Source: Platanthera guangdongensis (taxonomy: Eukaryota > Streptophyta > Magnoliopsida > Asparagales > Orchidaceae). Taken from it: DNA of 64,000 nucleotides. Both the position numbers and the translations under genes were made by a program. Under the pieces are notes generated by a model. The model was not told where the DNA came from, did not search any database, and was given only the letters and a program-made list of their open reading frames with translations. Where the stretch lies: NCBI GenBank assembly GCA_039583875.1, contig CM077151.1, forward strand, positions 121,649,047 through 121,713,046, written 5' to 3'. Shown here one piece after another: positions 1 through 10,908 of the stretch. How positions within the stretch are numbered: the stretch's first letter is position 1; every line of letters begins with the position of its first letter.

Positions 1-124
1 AGGAAAAAATCGCGAGAGCACGATCCCGAAAACCCTAAGTGTCCTATTTATACCAAAGGTATAAATAAACCCAGGAAAATCGCTATCCGCAGACCACCCG
101 AAAATAGGGTTCAGAATCGGCGAG

Positions 125-435
125 TATCAGTCGGTGAGAATCGGCGACAATCGGCGAGAATCACTGAGCAGGTTCGGCGAGAATCAGTCGACGAGTATCA
201 TACAGGATCGGCGAGAATCAGAGTACAATACTCGACGATTCTCGCCGATCGTCGAGCCGCGCTCGACGATACACAACGATACTCGACGATCGTCGAGCCG
301 CGGTCGACGACAATTGTCGAAGTAGTCGATCGTCGAGAATCAACAATTGATTCTCGACGATTCTCGTCGATCGGCGAGAATCAGAGAGACGATTCTCGCC
401 GATCGGCGGGAATCAGAAGACGATTCTCGACTAAT
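125..435. repeat. Palindrome-rich short-repeat array
   Basis: The stretch is built from variants of 'tcggcgagaatca' and 'tcgacgattctcg'. Direct and inverted copies alternate, so many local hairpins are possible, for example the near-palindrome 'gattctcgccgatcggcgggaatc' around 393-416. No coding potential is convincing. The vocabulary recalls the TCGTCGA arrays inside the copia LTRs near 41.6, 46 and 49.7 kb, so this may be the edge of a retroelement LTR, but the element was not identified. Confidence 0.6.
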
Positions 436-1063
436 GTCATCGACCCTCGGACGACAATCCCAACCAGCCCTTCAAGGCAACATTTGCCCAACCCGATGAT
501 CCTATAAGACAACACTTTGCCCATAACCCTATTCAGGTCGGTGATTGGTAACCTTTACCAACACAGTCAGTCATCCAACTTCTCCACATCTCTTATGTGC
601 GACCCTGCAGGCTCATATCGCGTTGGCAGTGAGATTACATGCTTGATCACTTCCAGATCACAATGGTAACTCCAACAGAGTTTTCCCGCAATAATCACAC
701 ATTAGATGATCTTTCTCACCAGAGAGGGCCTGTAGTCACAAGATGGACGCCAACCAGGGCTAAAGTGGTCCGCAAGTGCAGAGCCCTCCGAGGCGCAGTC
801 GGTATGTAGAGTCTGACAGTGATCAAATTCTTGTTGAACAAGACTGCAAACTTCCGATAGAGAGGGAAGAGGAGGTGATGTGATTTAAAATTAGGGCTAG
901 AGTTTTGAAAATAACAATTGCGACTTATTTAAAATTAATGTGGCACGAAGGACTCTGCGAGCTATTTTCCAATGAAATAAACGACCTAAGTGTCGCTCGC
1001 GGACGTAAGGTCACTGCACACGAATGATAACATTACAAATACTAAATCCACAGGCATAGTGAA
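436..1063. other. Unassigned intergenic stretch
   Basis: No open frame with recognisable similarity, no clear repeat and no RNA gene was seen here. It lies between the palindromic array and the MITE and is probably old retroelement sequence. Confidence 0.4.
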
Positions 1064-1066
1064 TAA

Positions 1067-1286
1067 GGCTCCATTTGGTTCGGCGGTGGCGGGTCGATCC
1101 GGCGGGTGGAAACGGAGAGTTCGAACCGGAGGGGGGAGGTGGCTGCTCCAAACGGAGCTTTTTGTGGCGTTTCTCAAGTCGAGCGGTTGGAAACGGAGTA
1201 AACGCCGCCGGAGGTTCGTTTGTTTACCCTCCTTCCGGCGGCGTTTGCCCAAAACGGAGCTACGAAACGCCCAAACAAATAGAGCC
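1067..1286. mobile_element. Tourist-like (PIF/Harbinger) MITE
   Basis: A 220-bp non-coding element with terminal inverted repeats. The left end reads GGCTCCATTTGGTTCGGCG. The reverse complement of the right end reads GGCTCTATTTGTTTGGGCG, so 16 of 19 positions match. Both ends are flanked by the trinucleotide TAA (1064-1066 and 1287-1289). A 3-bp TAA/TTA target duplication and GG(C/G)-starting inverted repeats are typical of PIF/Harbinger MITEs. Short internal repeats ('ggaaacggag', 'cgccgccgg/ccggcggcg') could form further hairpins. The short reading frames on both strands are not credible genes. Confidence 0.8.
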
Positions 1287-1289
1287 TAA

Positions 1290-2345
1290 GTGGGTGACAA
1301 CATGGATATGAAAATGACGGTAATTAGGAGATAAAGAAATTATGGCAAGCTCTACTAATTAACTATTCAATTTAAACTTGATCATAAAAATAACTAATGT
1401 ATGAGAGCAAAGATGGATTGGTATACCCCAAGAGGAAGAGCACGAAATTCACAAGGAAGTAGCTTGCTGCTGGAAGGAGGTGGACTGGCTCAGTGTGGAG
1501 CTTCACCGGCAGAGGCTTGGATGTCGGAGAAGAAGTCGACCGAGATCGGCCTCTGGCGGGATCGTCAAGCCTGGAACTGGGCAAACGACCGACTTGAGGC
1601 AAAGTAATCGCAGGGGAAATCACTGAATCTGAAGGAGGAGGAAGCAGGAGGGGTCGCCGGATCCTAGGTATGCTCAGGCGAGGTCGCCGACGGCTGGGGG
1701 TGGCTCCACAGGCGGCGACATAAACGAAAAGGGCTTTGTAATGGTGCGGGTTGCCGGGGGTTTCCGTCGGGGAAGGGAAAATCAGCAGGGGATCTCGCCG
1801 CCCCTGGGAAGGACCACCAAAGGCAGCGTCGGAACCGAACGGGACGGGGAAAGGGAAGCAGAGTCGGTGTCGGGCCTTCCGTCAAGCAGGCAGGGGGGGG
1901 GGGGGGGTTATCGCAGGTGAGAACGGTGCTGGGAGAACGACAACAGGAAATTAAATTCCTGTTCGTTCTATTCCAGCCGCCTATTACCATGGGGAAGAGT
2001 TCGTTTTTATTGAGAGGAATTAGGGTTTGGGGAAGAGTTTGTTTTGATATTGGCACACACCATGATATTTATTTTTAAAGGCCAAGATTAGAATGACATT
2101 GAAATAGTTAATTAAATTAGGCTTGCCCTAAATAAACTATCCCTAATTACCGAACCTATGCATTTCGGGTCTCGTTGGCCGGTCACACCAACAAGACAAA
2201 TAAAAATTTGCGCGAAAGCTTGCGCGATACCAAATTACATCAAAAGCGCAAATACGTGCGCGATACAACTAGACGCTACACAAAAATCCAAAATATTGCG
2301 CAAAAACGTGCGCTACAATAATAAAAGACACATGCGATAAAAATA
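1290..2345. other. Unassigned sequence with 15-G run
   Basis: No gene can be supported. A run of 15 G lies at 1893-1907, where base-count errors are likely. Around 2200-2320 the motif 'tgcgcgat/gtgcgc' recurs several times. Downstream lies a copia gag scrap, so this may be decayed retroelement flank. Confidence 0.35.
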
Positions 2346-2349
2346 ATAA

Positions 2350-2760
2350 AAAAGACGCGACGCGGGTTGCATCAGGAGGCCGCCCAAGAATCTGAACAAT
2401 AATAGAATCAAAAACTCAATGCAGACCGGAGAAACTCAAAGATCCCGTTGCGTTCTTCTCGAGCCCGAACAAGTACTTCATCCTCAGGGGAGACGTGTGA
2501 GAGCATCAAAGTGATCGTACTTTTGGTAGAGCTGAGTAAACTCCAGGTAATTGGAGTAAGGAGAACGATCCCCTTGCCTCAAGAGGAAAATCCGCCGGTG
2601 TAGTTGAAAAATCTGTGCAGCATTGCCACGACAGGAATAAGTAACCTCATAACGCTTCCAAATATATGCGGCAGTGTCCAGGAATAGATATTTCCGAGCT
2701 ACACATTCCTGCATGGAATTGAGAAGTCACGACATCACCAATGAGTTTTCCGTCTCCCAT
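2350..2760 (-). pseudogene. Copia-type gag fragment
   Basis: Reading the minus strand, 2714 to 2484 gives a 76-residue open stretch with the pattern of the UBN2/retrotransposon gag core of Ty1/copia elements: a helix with 'AAYIWKRYEVTYS', then 'FQLHRRIFLLRQGDRSPYSNYLEF' features (aromatic/Leu-Gln-Gly spacing) and 'LYQKYDHFDAL'. Similarity seems to continue past the stop in another frame down to about 2350. Zinc knuckle, protease and polymerase domains were not found, so this is an isolated relic. Assignment rests on motif spacing alone. Confidence 0.55.
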
Positions 2761-2899
2761 TGAGACCACTCAGGAGAAGTCTGAGCAGGAGCCTTCGTAG
2801 TGCCGGTAACATATCCAAATATACAACGACTCTTCAAGGTAAGTGATGCAGTGGCAGAGCAGACACGGGGTGAACTTACTAAATGCAGTCCTAAATGGG

Positions 2900-3995
2900 A
2901 TGCAAGTGCACAAGTGGTCCACTAGAAATTACAAACAAGTAATTAATTATTATAATAAAACAAGAGAGACACGTGCGTAACAAATAATTAATTAAGGTGA
3001 TCTAGGGATTAATTTCACAAGCAATAGAGGCGCAAGTATTAAGCGTTCACAGAATTTGTCCCGCAAGTTGTAACAACGATCGAACTAATAGCACAATAAG
3101 AGTGAACATCCAACACACTTTAGGTAGCCAAAGTAAACAACAACAAAGGAAATAACTTTGTACCTTGGTTCACATATGCAGGTGATGTTGATGGCGGTTG
3201 TATGCGGGCAATGTGGTCGCAGAGAGCAGAGAAAGGGGCTGATTTGAGGTGGTTCCACGATAAGAGGGATTATGGGGTGTACGATTTTGGGAAGGGGCTC
3301 ACGGGAGTAGTGGGGTTGGTCTAGCGAGGATGGGATCTGGTTGAAGTTGTCGGCGTGGGCTGCGGGTTAGGACAGGGATGAGTGGTCGACAAGGGTTGCG
3401 GCTTGGACAAGGCTGTGGTGGTCGGCGTGGGTTGCGGGTTTTGCCAGGGAAGAGTGGTTGTCGGTTTGGGGTGGTGGCGCAGGGAGCGGGGAAGAGAGGG
3501 GAGGGACTCGACTTACGGGAGTGGTACGGGAAAAAGGGAGACGGGTGGGGAAATAAAACGGGAGAGGTCTTACCGGATCGGGGAAGGGAGGCGGGGACGT
3601 ACGGACGAGGATCAGAGGGACGTGTGGGGGGGGGGCTTCCGGTGTCGCACCAGAAGGAGGCAGAGGGTCTTCCCGGCGTCTCGCCAGAGAGGGGAACAGG
3701 TATCGCACCTGCAGGAGACCGACGAATCCAGGGAAAGCTCCAAATCCACGATACCCTCACAACAACCCTCGCAGGGTTTTATAAAACCTGTGAACCGCCG
3801 CATAATGTGAACCGGTAAGCAACCCTTCCCAATAAGACACAAATAAAACTACCCCGATCGGACGGCTCACAATGTCTGGGCCGATCGGGGATTAAATACA
3901 CATCAAAATTAAAAACGCAAAACATTAAAGTGGCTGGAATCGAGCATCCGGGCCCAACCATGGACACCGATCGCCCGTCTGGGCAGTGGATCACC
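2900..3995 (-). repeat. Probable LTR of minus-strand chromovirus
   Basis: The stretch lies directly 3' (in minus-strand sense) of a decayed chromovirus pol. It contains a palindromic TATA-like site (TTTATAAAA, about 3777-3787) facing minus and a 10-bp perfect inverted repeat CCCCGATCGG / CCGATCGGGG at 3852-3861 and 3881-3890. A purine-rich stretch 'ctcgaaggaggcgg' (minus) just above 3995 could be the polypurine tract. The partner LTR was not found, so both ends are approximate and the call is an inference from position. Confidence 0.4.
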
Positions 3996-4019
3996 GCCTC
4001 CTTCGAGTGTACACGCGGG

Positions 4020-4631
4020 TGGGTCGTGGCGCACCGTCAACTCCCCGGGCTTAAAAGCACTCAACTCCGATGAGTGCTCGTGGTCGTAGTAGCTGTGGAG
4101 CCGCGGAGAGTCTCTCGAGCTCCTCCGGAGAAACCCAAGTAGCATCGTGCAGTGGCCGGCCGCTCCAACGGACAAGATAGTGTAGGGTATTCGCCCGTCC
4201 GCGGCGTGGAAGTCGTGACCAACGATCTGAAGCACGTCATCAGTAGAAGCAGGTGGTACCAATGTATCTCCGTCAGGCAAAGATGTCAGTGGATCCGTCA
4301 AAGGTGCAACACGATCTTCATGATGCGACGCCGCTGGGGGCAACAAAGAGGGACTAGTAGAGGCAATGGGAGGAGGCTCAGGAGGTGGGGCACTGGTAAG
4401 GGAGGGCTCCGGTAGGGGTGTGGTGAGTGGGTCCACGTACACACGCTCCTCGAAGTAAGGAGTCAAATCCTCTACGTTGAATACTCGGCTAAAACCCATA
4501 TCATGCGGGATGTCTATCTCATAAGCGTTCGTACCAATCCGCCGCACGACTGTATAGGGGCCCATTCTGCGTGCGCTTAACTTTTTTGCAGGTCCATGTG
4601 AGACCCTCTCAGATCGAATACGAATTAACAC
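4020..4631 (-). pseudogene. Integrase C-terminus and frameshifted chromodomain
   Basis: The frame from 4631 downward begins with an integrase C-terminal GPY-type module ('RRMGPYTVVRRIGTNAYEIDIP', then 'FNVEDLTPYFEE'). A proline/serine-rich linker follows. Near 4200 the frame is wrong for the chromodomain. In the neighbouring frame the typical core 'YLVRW..RP..DATWV..EEL' appears at about 4190-4095, so one small indel separates the two. In chromoviruses this domain directs integration toward particular chromatin. Here it is disrupted and followed by stops. Confidence 0.75.
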
Positions 4632-4676
4632 CTGTTCTCCTGCCTCAAATATTTGTTCTTGTCTGTGCTGATCTGC

Positions 4677-5540
4677 TTAATCCTTATAATAATCATTACT
4701 AGCGGCAATTCTCTTACGGACCGACTCGTGTAGTGCATGCACATGCTGGAGGAAAGACTCAGCTGACTCACTAGGTCTGGACCCTAGGGGAATATTTACC
4801 AAATCAATGGGTTTCCTAGGCTCATACCCTATGGTGATATGAAATGGACTCAAGCCTGTGGTCCTATTGGGAGAGCTATTGTATGCAAATTCAGCTATGA
4901 GAAGAACAAAATCCCAGCTCGAAGGACTATCCCCAACTAGGCAGCGAAGAAGAGTCCCAAGACTACGGTTAACCACTTCAGTTTGTCCATCCGTCTGCGG
5001 GTGGTAGGCGGAGGAGAACTTCAGAGTCGTACCCGTCTTCTTCCATAGGGTCTTCCATAAATAACTCATAAATCGTACGTCGCGATCAGAGACTATAGAG
5101 GTGGGGAGACCGTGATACTTAAATACTTCCCGAAAGAATAACGCTGCCACGTGAGAGGCGTCAGCGGTCTTTCAGCACGGAATGAAATGCGCCATCTTGG
5201 AGAAGCGATCAACCACAACAAATATCGAGTCGAGCTTCCTCAGAGTACGAGAGAGCCCGAGGACAAAATCCATACTAACATCAGACCAGGGCCTCTCAGG
5301 GATGGGAAGTGGAGTGTAAAGTCCTGTAGGCTGGAGAGATCCCTTTGCCCTCTAACAAACTCCACAATGTCTCACTATCCTGGTGACGTCTTTCTTTAGG
5401 CCGGGCCAGAAGAAGCGATCCTCTACCAACACAATCGTCTTACCCCTACCAAAGTGCCCCGCAGCTCCGCCCGTGTGTAACTCCCAGATAAGGAAATCGC
5501 GTAGGGAGGACTGTGGAATGCAAAGGCGGGAGCCCATAAA
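4677..5540 (-). pseudogene. Integrase core, broken
   Basis: 5537-5352 carries the zinc-binding HHCC region ('HTGGAAGHFGRGKT', ending 'IVRHCGVC'). It is followed by a stop, then an open but interrupted core (5350-5160), and then 5150-4677 with 'SDRDVRF', '[10 protein letters not shown]' and the helix containing the catalytic Glu. These match the retroviral-type DDE integrase core that inserts cDNA into the genome. At least three stops separate the pieces, so no functional enzyme is encoded. Confidence 0.85.
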
Positions 5541-5570
5541 TAGATATCTGTCAGAAACTGAATAGACCTC

Positions 5571-6526
5571 TCAAAGGTCGGGAGGGTCCCTCGATAGCGT
5601 CGCGTAGATGTCCCCAAAATCTGGGCACTCAGGATAGACGTAGACTAACTGTTCGAACCCCACAACTCGGGTTCGCATGGTGTAGAGGATGCTAACTCGG
5701 CGACTCAATGCGTCTGCAGGTTTGTTCTCAACACCCGCTCGGTGCTTCAGAACATAGTGAAACTCCTGCATATACTCCACCCATTTGGCGTGACGGTGAC
5801 CTAATTTCTTCTGGGAGTCGAGATATCTCAGGGCCTGATGATCTGAGTATAGAATGAACTCCTTGTGCAGGAGATAATGTCTCTAGTATCGTAGCGCCTG
5901 CACAATGGCATAGAACTCCCGGTCATAATTAGAATATTTTTGACGGGCCTCGTTCAACTTCTCACTAAAGTAGGCCACTGGGTGACCTTCCTGACTAAGG
6001 ACAGCGCCGATACCAACTCCCGACGCGTCAGAAGCTACCTCGAAGGGTTTGGAGAAATCTGGTAAACGTAACACGCGAGCCGTAGACAGTCGCTCCTTGA
6101 TCTCGTCAAAGGCTCGAGTGGCAGCCTTCGTCCAAACAAATTCTCCCTTACGAAGACAGCTCGTAATGGGGTCACGACTGAACTGAAGGCCCGGACAAAC
6201 CTCTTGTAAAAGGTGGCAAGTCCATGAAAGCTACGAGCCTCATGAATGTTCGAGGGGATAGGCCACTCTCGAATCGCCCTGACCTTGTCAGGGTCGACAG
6301 AAATACCAGATGTTGATACAACATAACCCAAGAAATGAACGGACGTGGATAAGAACGAACACTTCTTCAAGTTGATGTATAGATGCTCCTTTCGGAGGAG
6401 ATCGAATACCAGACTAATGTGACATAAATGCTCAGTGCGATTCCGGCTGTATATCAAAATATCATCGAAGTATACAACCAAGAATTTGCCCATATAGGGT
6501 CGCAAAACCTGAGTCATCACTCTCAT
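5571..6526 (-). pseudogene. Reverse transcriptase C-terminal half and RNase H, broken
   Basis: 6526-6035 holds the RT active-site strand with 'VVYFDDILIYS' and the following thumb and connection ('HLGYVVS', 'DPDKVRAI'). 6074-5883 gives the start of RNase H ('[18 protein letters not shown]', with the catalytic Asp). 5780-5571 gives the tail with 'HRAGVENKPADALSRR'. Stops and frame changes separate the three pieces. The RT fingers lie upstream at 6545-7000. The catalytic residues are readable but the frame is not. Confidence 0.85.
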
Positions 6527-6544
6527 GAATGTGCTGGGTGCGTT

Positions 6545-7690
6545 CTATAAACCGAACGACATCACCATCCACTCGTACAAGCCGTCCTTCGTCTTGAAGG
6601 CTGTCTTCCATTCATCTCCCTCTCTAACTCTGATCTGGTGGTACCCGCTATGAAGGCCGATCTTCGAAAAGATCTGGGCACCAGTCATCAAATCCAGGAG
6701 ATCATCGAGGCGGGGGATCGGAAAATGATACTTCACCGTGATCTTATTTATGGCACGACTATTGATGCACATGCACCAGTTATCGTCCTTCTTCAGAGTC
6801 AGAAGGGCTGGCACGACGCACAGGCTGAGACTCTCTCGTATAAACCCTTTCCGCAAAAGTTCATCAACTTGCCGCTTTAGCTCTGCATGCTCAGTCGGGT
6901 TTAAACGATAGTGTCGCATATTGGGCAAAGATGCCCCTGAGATCAGGTCAATCGCGTGTTGGATGTCCCTCAGTGGAGGAAGCTCATCGGGGAGCTCCTC
7001 GGGCATAATGTCCGTAAAGTCATCCATCAATTGCTGAACATCCGGGTCAGTAATCTCAGCCTCGCTAGGGGTCTCGGTCGCCAACGTGGCTGCTACAATA
7101 AACATGATCCCAGTCTCCAGGCTCTCTCTCAAGAAATCACCCCTTCTCAAGATATGCAGGGGTCTCGACGATCCCGCACTAACTGACGAATCAACCTTGC
7201 CCTTGGGAGGATCCCTGAGCTGAGTCGGGGTGAGAGTAATCTTTCGACCCTTGTCAAAAAATACGCACGTGTTGAAACGACCATAACACGTGGCGTCACG
7301 ATCAAAAAGCCAGGTTCTCCCTAGGAGAACGTGAGCGACATCCATAGGGATAACGTCGCACCAAACCCGGTCCTCTGTAGACGCTAATCGGATCGGCACC
7401 AGACACCGCTGTGTAACTTGTATGGTGGACTTGTCCACGCAAAGGACACGATATGGATGTGGATGTGGCTCAGCGGTAAGCTGCATCCTCTCCAACCCTT
7501 TCTTAGCAATAATATTTACGCAGCCTCCACTATCGATGGCGAGCTTGCAGGGTCCTCCTGCGTTTTGGAAGTAAGTGAAAAAGATAGTGGTGCGTCGCCA
7601 ATCCTCTTCAGCATGTTGAGTGTGGAGGATGCGGCGGAGGACTCCTACCTCTAACGATCTCTCAACATCGCTCTCCTAACCATCCTCAAC
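6545..7690 (-). pseudogene. Protease and N-terminal reverse transcriptase, broken
   Basis: The minus-strand frame upstream of 7495 reads 'CKLAIDSGGCVNII', the retropepsin active-site loop D-S-G, although the following residue is Gly. It then continues through 'DVAHVLLGRTWLFD' (the second conserved protease segment, with hydrophobic-LGR/P). From about 7000 the RT fingers follow ('RHYRLNPTEHAELKRQVDELL..GFI', 'LLTLKKDDNWCMCINSRAINK', 'GYHQIRV', 'MSFGL'). A stop after FGL at 6546 cuts RT. Protease normally releases Gag and Pol subunits; here it is part of a dead copy. Confidence 0.85.
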
Positions 7691-7729
7691 AATAGCCGTA
7701 ACTGTTGAAATTTGTGAAGTGGAAGTGGG

Positions 7730-9170
7730 TGATGGACAGGCCGGACGGTGTAAGCGGCCTGTGCGGACTCCTGATGCGGCCTGGTGACCTTGGCTGGCTT
7801 GGCTGTTGAAGAGCAGCTTGTGCGGCCTGAGCAGTCTGAGTCCGCGGCCTGGGCGGACTGCAGGTTGCGGCTTGGGTGTTGGCTGTCTTGGTGGCTTGGC
7901 TGATTGAGAATCGGCTTGAGCGGCCTAGTATGCGGCCTTGTTCGGTCTGTTGTGCGGCCTGGTTGGCCTATGGCCAAGGATGTCGGGCTTCTGGCGAAAC
8001 TGACTGAGCAGACTGCGGTTTGCGGGCTGTAGGCAGTGCCTTGTTCAGCGGCCTTGTGTTGCAAGCTTGTGTTTTCCGGCGGTTTGGGTGCCTTATCCGC
8101 GGGAGGCTTGCGGACTGGCGTGTTCGCGGTGTCCGCTGTGGCGGACTGGCCTTGGAGTTTTGGCTGTGTCCCTTGCCGAGCTCTGGTAGTACAACAGGTG
8201 TTTGCTGCTGTGGAGGACTGCGCGAACTGATGTCGGTGTCCGGCAGTTGGCCGGTTGTTTGGGCAGCTGTGCTAGTAGTATTGGCGGACTGGGCGTTGTC
8301 CGCCGAGCTCGCGCTAGGCCTTTAATGATTTACTGGACTTGGTCACATTCTGTGACAAGTCCAGTGTGTCCGCAGTATCCGCCAAGTCTGCTGTTGACTG
8401 GGCGTACTGTCTTTGGTCTTGGACTTGTGGCGGATGGAGGCTTTGCTCTTGTGCTGTGCGGACTGCCTCTTGCATGTGCGGGCTATCACTGAAGGAGTTT
8501 TGGCTGTCCATGTGATGTTGTGGGCGGACTGTGCGGACTGTATCGTGTCTGCATAGTGTGGGCGGTCTGGTGCAAGATCGCCCAGTAGTGAACATCGGTG
8601 CCTTGCTCATAGCGGTTGTCTTGGAATCCGGCTAAGTCTTTGCGGACTCAGCGGACGGAGGTTTTGCTAGTGCGCGGGCTGGGGTGGTGATTCTATGCAC
8701 TAGGGTGGTGACCACACTCCTCACCTCGCCTATAAATAGAACCCCCAGCACGTCTACAGTAACAGAGTGAACAGTAAGTTGGGCTTGGGCAAGTATTGCG
8801 GTCTGCGGTTTTCTGTCCGCGCGGGTTGAGTAGTGCTGACGGTGTGCTGTATGCAGGTCGCGCGGCTAGCTTCAAGGAGCCAGGAGTTGGGCATTAAGTG
8901 TTCGGTCTCAGCTGGTCGCTTCGGTGGCTTGTCAGTTTTCTGCTTCAACTTGTTCAAGTTCCAATAACCTGTTCGCCGGTCTCAAGCGGGTAGACAGTCT
9001 GTTCCTCAGTTCTTCAGCAGGCAGCGAATAACGGTGTGTCCGCTTGACCTCGCGGTCTCGGCGGACTCCGTGTGCTATTCGGCTTGTAGCAGTTGCAGCT
9101 CGGGCGGCTTCGACAACCTTGGCGGACTAGGCGGTCTCCAGTGCTGTCCGTCCGACTTGTTTTTGTTTTT
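7730..9170. repeat. GC-rich 'gcggac/gcggcc' degenerate repeat tract
   Basis: The hexamers gcggac and gcggcc, often as 'gtgcggactg' or 'tgcggcctg', recur dozens of times without a fixed period. The tract abruptly replaces gag of the adjacent chromovirus. A canonical TATA box (TATAAATA, 8731-8738) lies inside it on +, so it may be an LTR or the promoter and leader of the ORF that follows at 9.4 kb. No matching second copy exists in the window, so LTR status is unproved. Reading frames in it are low-complexity and not credible. Confidence 0.5.
8731..8738 (+). promoter_or_regulatory. TATA box
   Basis: TATAAATA in 'cctcgcctataaatagaaccccc' is a close match to the plant RNA polymerase II TATA consensus with a C-rich downstream stretch. 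It could drive the plus-strand extra ORF about 700-900 bp downstream, possibly through a spliced leader: 'ctgtcttcacag' ending near 9249 is a good 3' splice site. It could also belong to an unrecognised LTR. Confidence 0.45.
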
Positions 9171-10216
9171 TCTGTTTGTAAACTCGGCCTTGAATTCTGA
9201 TGCAATTTTCCAAAATACCTCCCCTTGCTGATATTTCTGTCTTCACAGCTCCCCCCCAGCCATCCCGCTGTCGAGGAGTCTTCACGGGCAACCCATTACT
9301 CTCCCCTCCCCTCCCCAAGCTCGCTGGACTCTTACCTAGGCCCTGAAGTGGAGCAAAGTGAGCTGACAAGGAGGGGGGGTCAAGCTTTTCAAGAAACTTG
9401 TGTGCGGGCTGCGTGAGGTGCAGGAAGTCAACGAGGCATTACAACGCGACTATGCGTGTCTCGCTGACGAGGTGCGAAGCGGCCAGGCTGGCGAGATGAC
9501 GTCTCCTTCCCGGCACCTGGATGAGGTAGACGACGGCCTCTCGGTGGCGCAGAGGAATTCGGGGAGGATTCGCGAGCTTCTCCGCGCGCTGTAGTCTGTG
9601 GGATGGGGGATGCGAGGCCGGGGTAGATAGAAGGCGGCTCCCTTGCCGAGCCGACCGGCACTCACCTCCTGGTTTCCCCCTGCCCGCGTGCCCTATCTTC
9701 TTATTCCTGCACTTAACTGCTTCTATGACGACGAACTCGCGTTCCCCATCTCGCACTTTGAGGTGGGGTTGCGACTCCCCCTTTGGCCGGAAATCCGCCA
9801 AATCTTGAAGTACTATGGCGCAGTGCCCGCGCAGCTGAACTCGAACGTCATCGCCATGATGGTGGCATTCGCGTGCTACCTCCGGCGGGAGAGGATAGAG
9901 TTCAACCTAACGCTGTTCAGGAAACTCTTTTCCTACAAGGCGACGCCGGATGGAGTTGCCTACTTCATGGGCTCGCTGATCAAGGTTCGCGAGATCGCGA
10001 ACAAGCACCACAATTGGATGACGAAGATCGCCTTCATCAAGGGCGTTCTTGGCAACATCCCTTTCTCCCCCCAGCAGAAGGCCGAGGAGGTCTACCGCCC
10101 GCCGGCCATGTCCGACAATGATGCCGACCCCCACAAGTTCTTCCTCCACAAGGACTTTGAGGTCGCCTTCCTGCAAAGGGGCCTTGACGCGCTCCGCCCC
10201 GTTCTGCCCGGCGAAC

Positions 10217-10293
10217 GTATTGTTCTCCCCCCATTGCCGAGCTCGCCACATTATCATAGAAATCCTCTAATTTTTCCAAGTTATTTTATGCAG
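10217..10293 (+). other. Predicted intron in extra ORF
   Basis: Donor GTATTG follows '..ggcgaac'. A branch-like 'cctctaat' and the acceptor TTTTATGCAG precede 'gggagcgg'. Removal of the 77 bases joins the frames without a stop until 10464. Retention gives a stop shortly after 10270. Confidence 0.5.
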
Positions 10294-10903
10294 GGGAGCG
10301 GCTAATCCCCGTGAACCCGCCATTTGTAGACTCGGGGTTGCATGCGGACCCTCTCGCTCACGAGAAGGCAGCGGCGGTGGCCTGCCGAGACGAGGCAGCT
10401 TTCTCCAAACCCTCCTCCAGCAAGAGGCGACCTGAGGATGCGGGATTGAGCCCTCCACATCGTTAACAACTACCAAAAACGATGAGGAGATCCGTGCTGG
10501 CTCCGCGGGCGAAACAACATCAACAACATCGACAGAGCCATAAATACATGAGCTCGCCTGAGGTCATCCCCGATAGGTCGCCAGAGAGCCCGCTCAAAGA
10601 GATCACCAGCAAGGGGAAGGAAGTTGTCGAGACCCCTGCTCCTCCCGCGGCGACCTCTACTCCTCCCGCGACGGAGAAGGCGGCTCACGAGCCCACCACG
10701 CCAAAAGAACACCCCCTCTTCGGTTTTGGGGGGAGGTGGAAGGACTCGGCGGGCGAGCCCATGGTTCAGTGGGACGACCTGGCCCACCGAGTCTCCATAT
10801 CTACCCTCCACACCTCCTGGGCTGACCGCGAGCCCGCCACTGGTCATGCCTATGCACTAGGCTTCGGCCTATATGGCCATGATGACGTCGAGACCTACAA
10901 GGG

Positions 10904-10908
10904 CGTCC
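10904..10908. repeat. Target-site duplication CGTCC (left)
   Basis: The five bases CGTCC immediately precede the 5' LTR and recur at 24530-24534 just after the 3' LTR. A 5-bp duplication is the integrase signature of Ty3/gypsy elements and shows this is one insertion event into the extra ORF. Confidence 0.9.

Larger units (their letters stand above)
3995..7700 (-). mobile_element. Decayed Ty3/gypsy chromovirus, pol region
   Basis: On the minus strand the order is protease, RT, RNase H, integrase, chromodomain, the canonical Ty3/gypsy order, but the frame is broken many times. In-frame stops occur near 4676, 5160, 5361 and 6546, and a frameshift lies in the chromodomain. Gag is missing: similarity ends near 7700-7730, where a GC-rich repeat tract begins. 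The element is an old dead copy truncated at its 5' side. The chromodomain places it among plant chromoviruses. The 'CVN' protease context looks like the CRM/Reina side rather than the long-LTR family found elsewhere in this window, but the clade is not certain. Confidence 0.85.
9400..10908 (+). pseudogene. Extra ORF with putative gypsy-type transposon domain, 5' part
   Basis: From about 9700 the frame reads a well-conserved domain of the PF04195 kind ('putative gypsy type transposon'): 'FPISHFEVGLRLPLWPEI', then 'YYGAVPAQLNSNVIAMMVAF' and a 'LFRKLFSYK' segment. A plausible 77-bp intron at 10217-10293 (GTATTG...TTTATGCAG) keeps the frame into a charged Pro/Ser/Lys-rich region. One in-frame TAA occurs at 10464-10466, after which the same frame runs open to 10908. 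A 13.6-kb retrotransposon then splits it, and the remainder is at 24535. Such ORFs are known as extra, often antisense, ORFs of Tat-lineage gypsy elements; their function is unknown. The start was not identified. Confidence 0.65.

Noticed and set aside
7651..8064. Minus-strand frame as gag of the first chromovirus
   Set aside because: No capsid or zinc-knuckle pattern; the frame follows the gcggac repeat tract.
7690..9240. 3' LTR of the Tat element
   Set aside because: It has no similarity to the LTR at 32823-33602 and its TATA box faces the other way.
9643..10305. Host gene at 9.6-10.3 kb
   Set aside because: The domain is the PF04195-type retroelement ORF, the rest of which resumes after the nested insertion.
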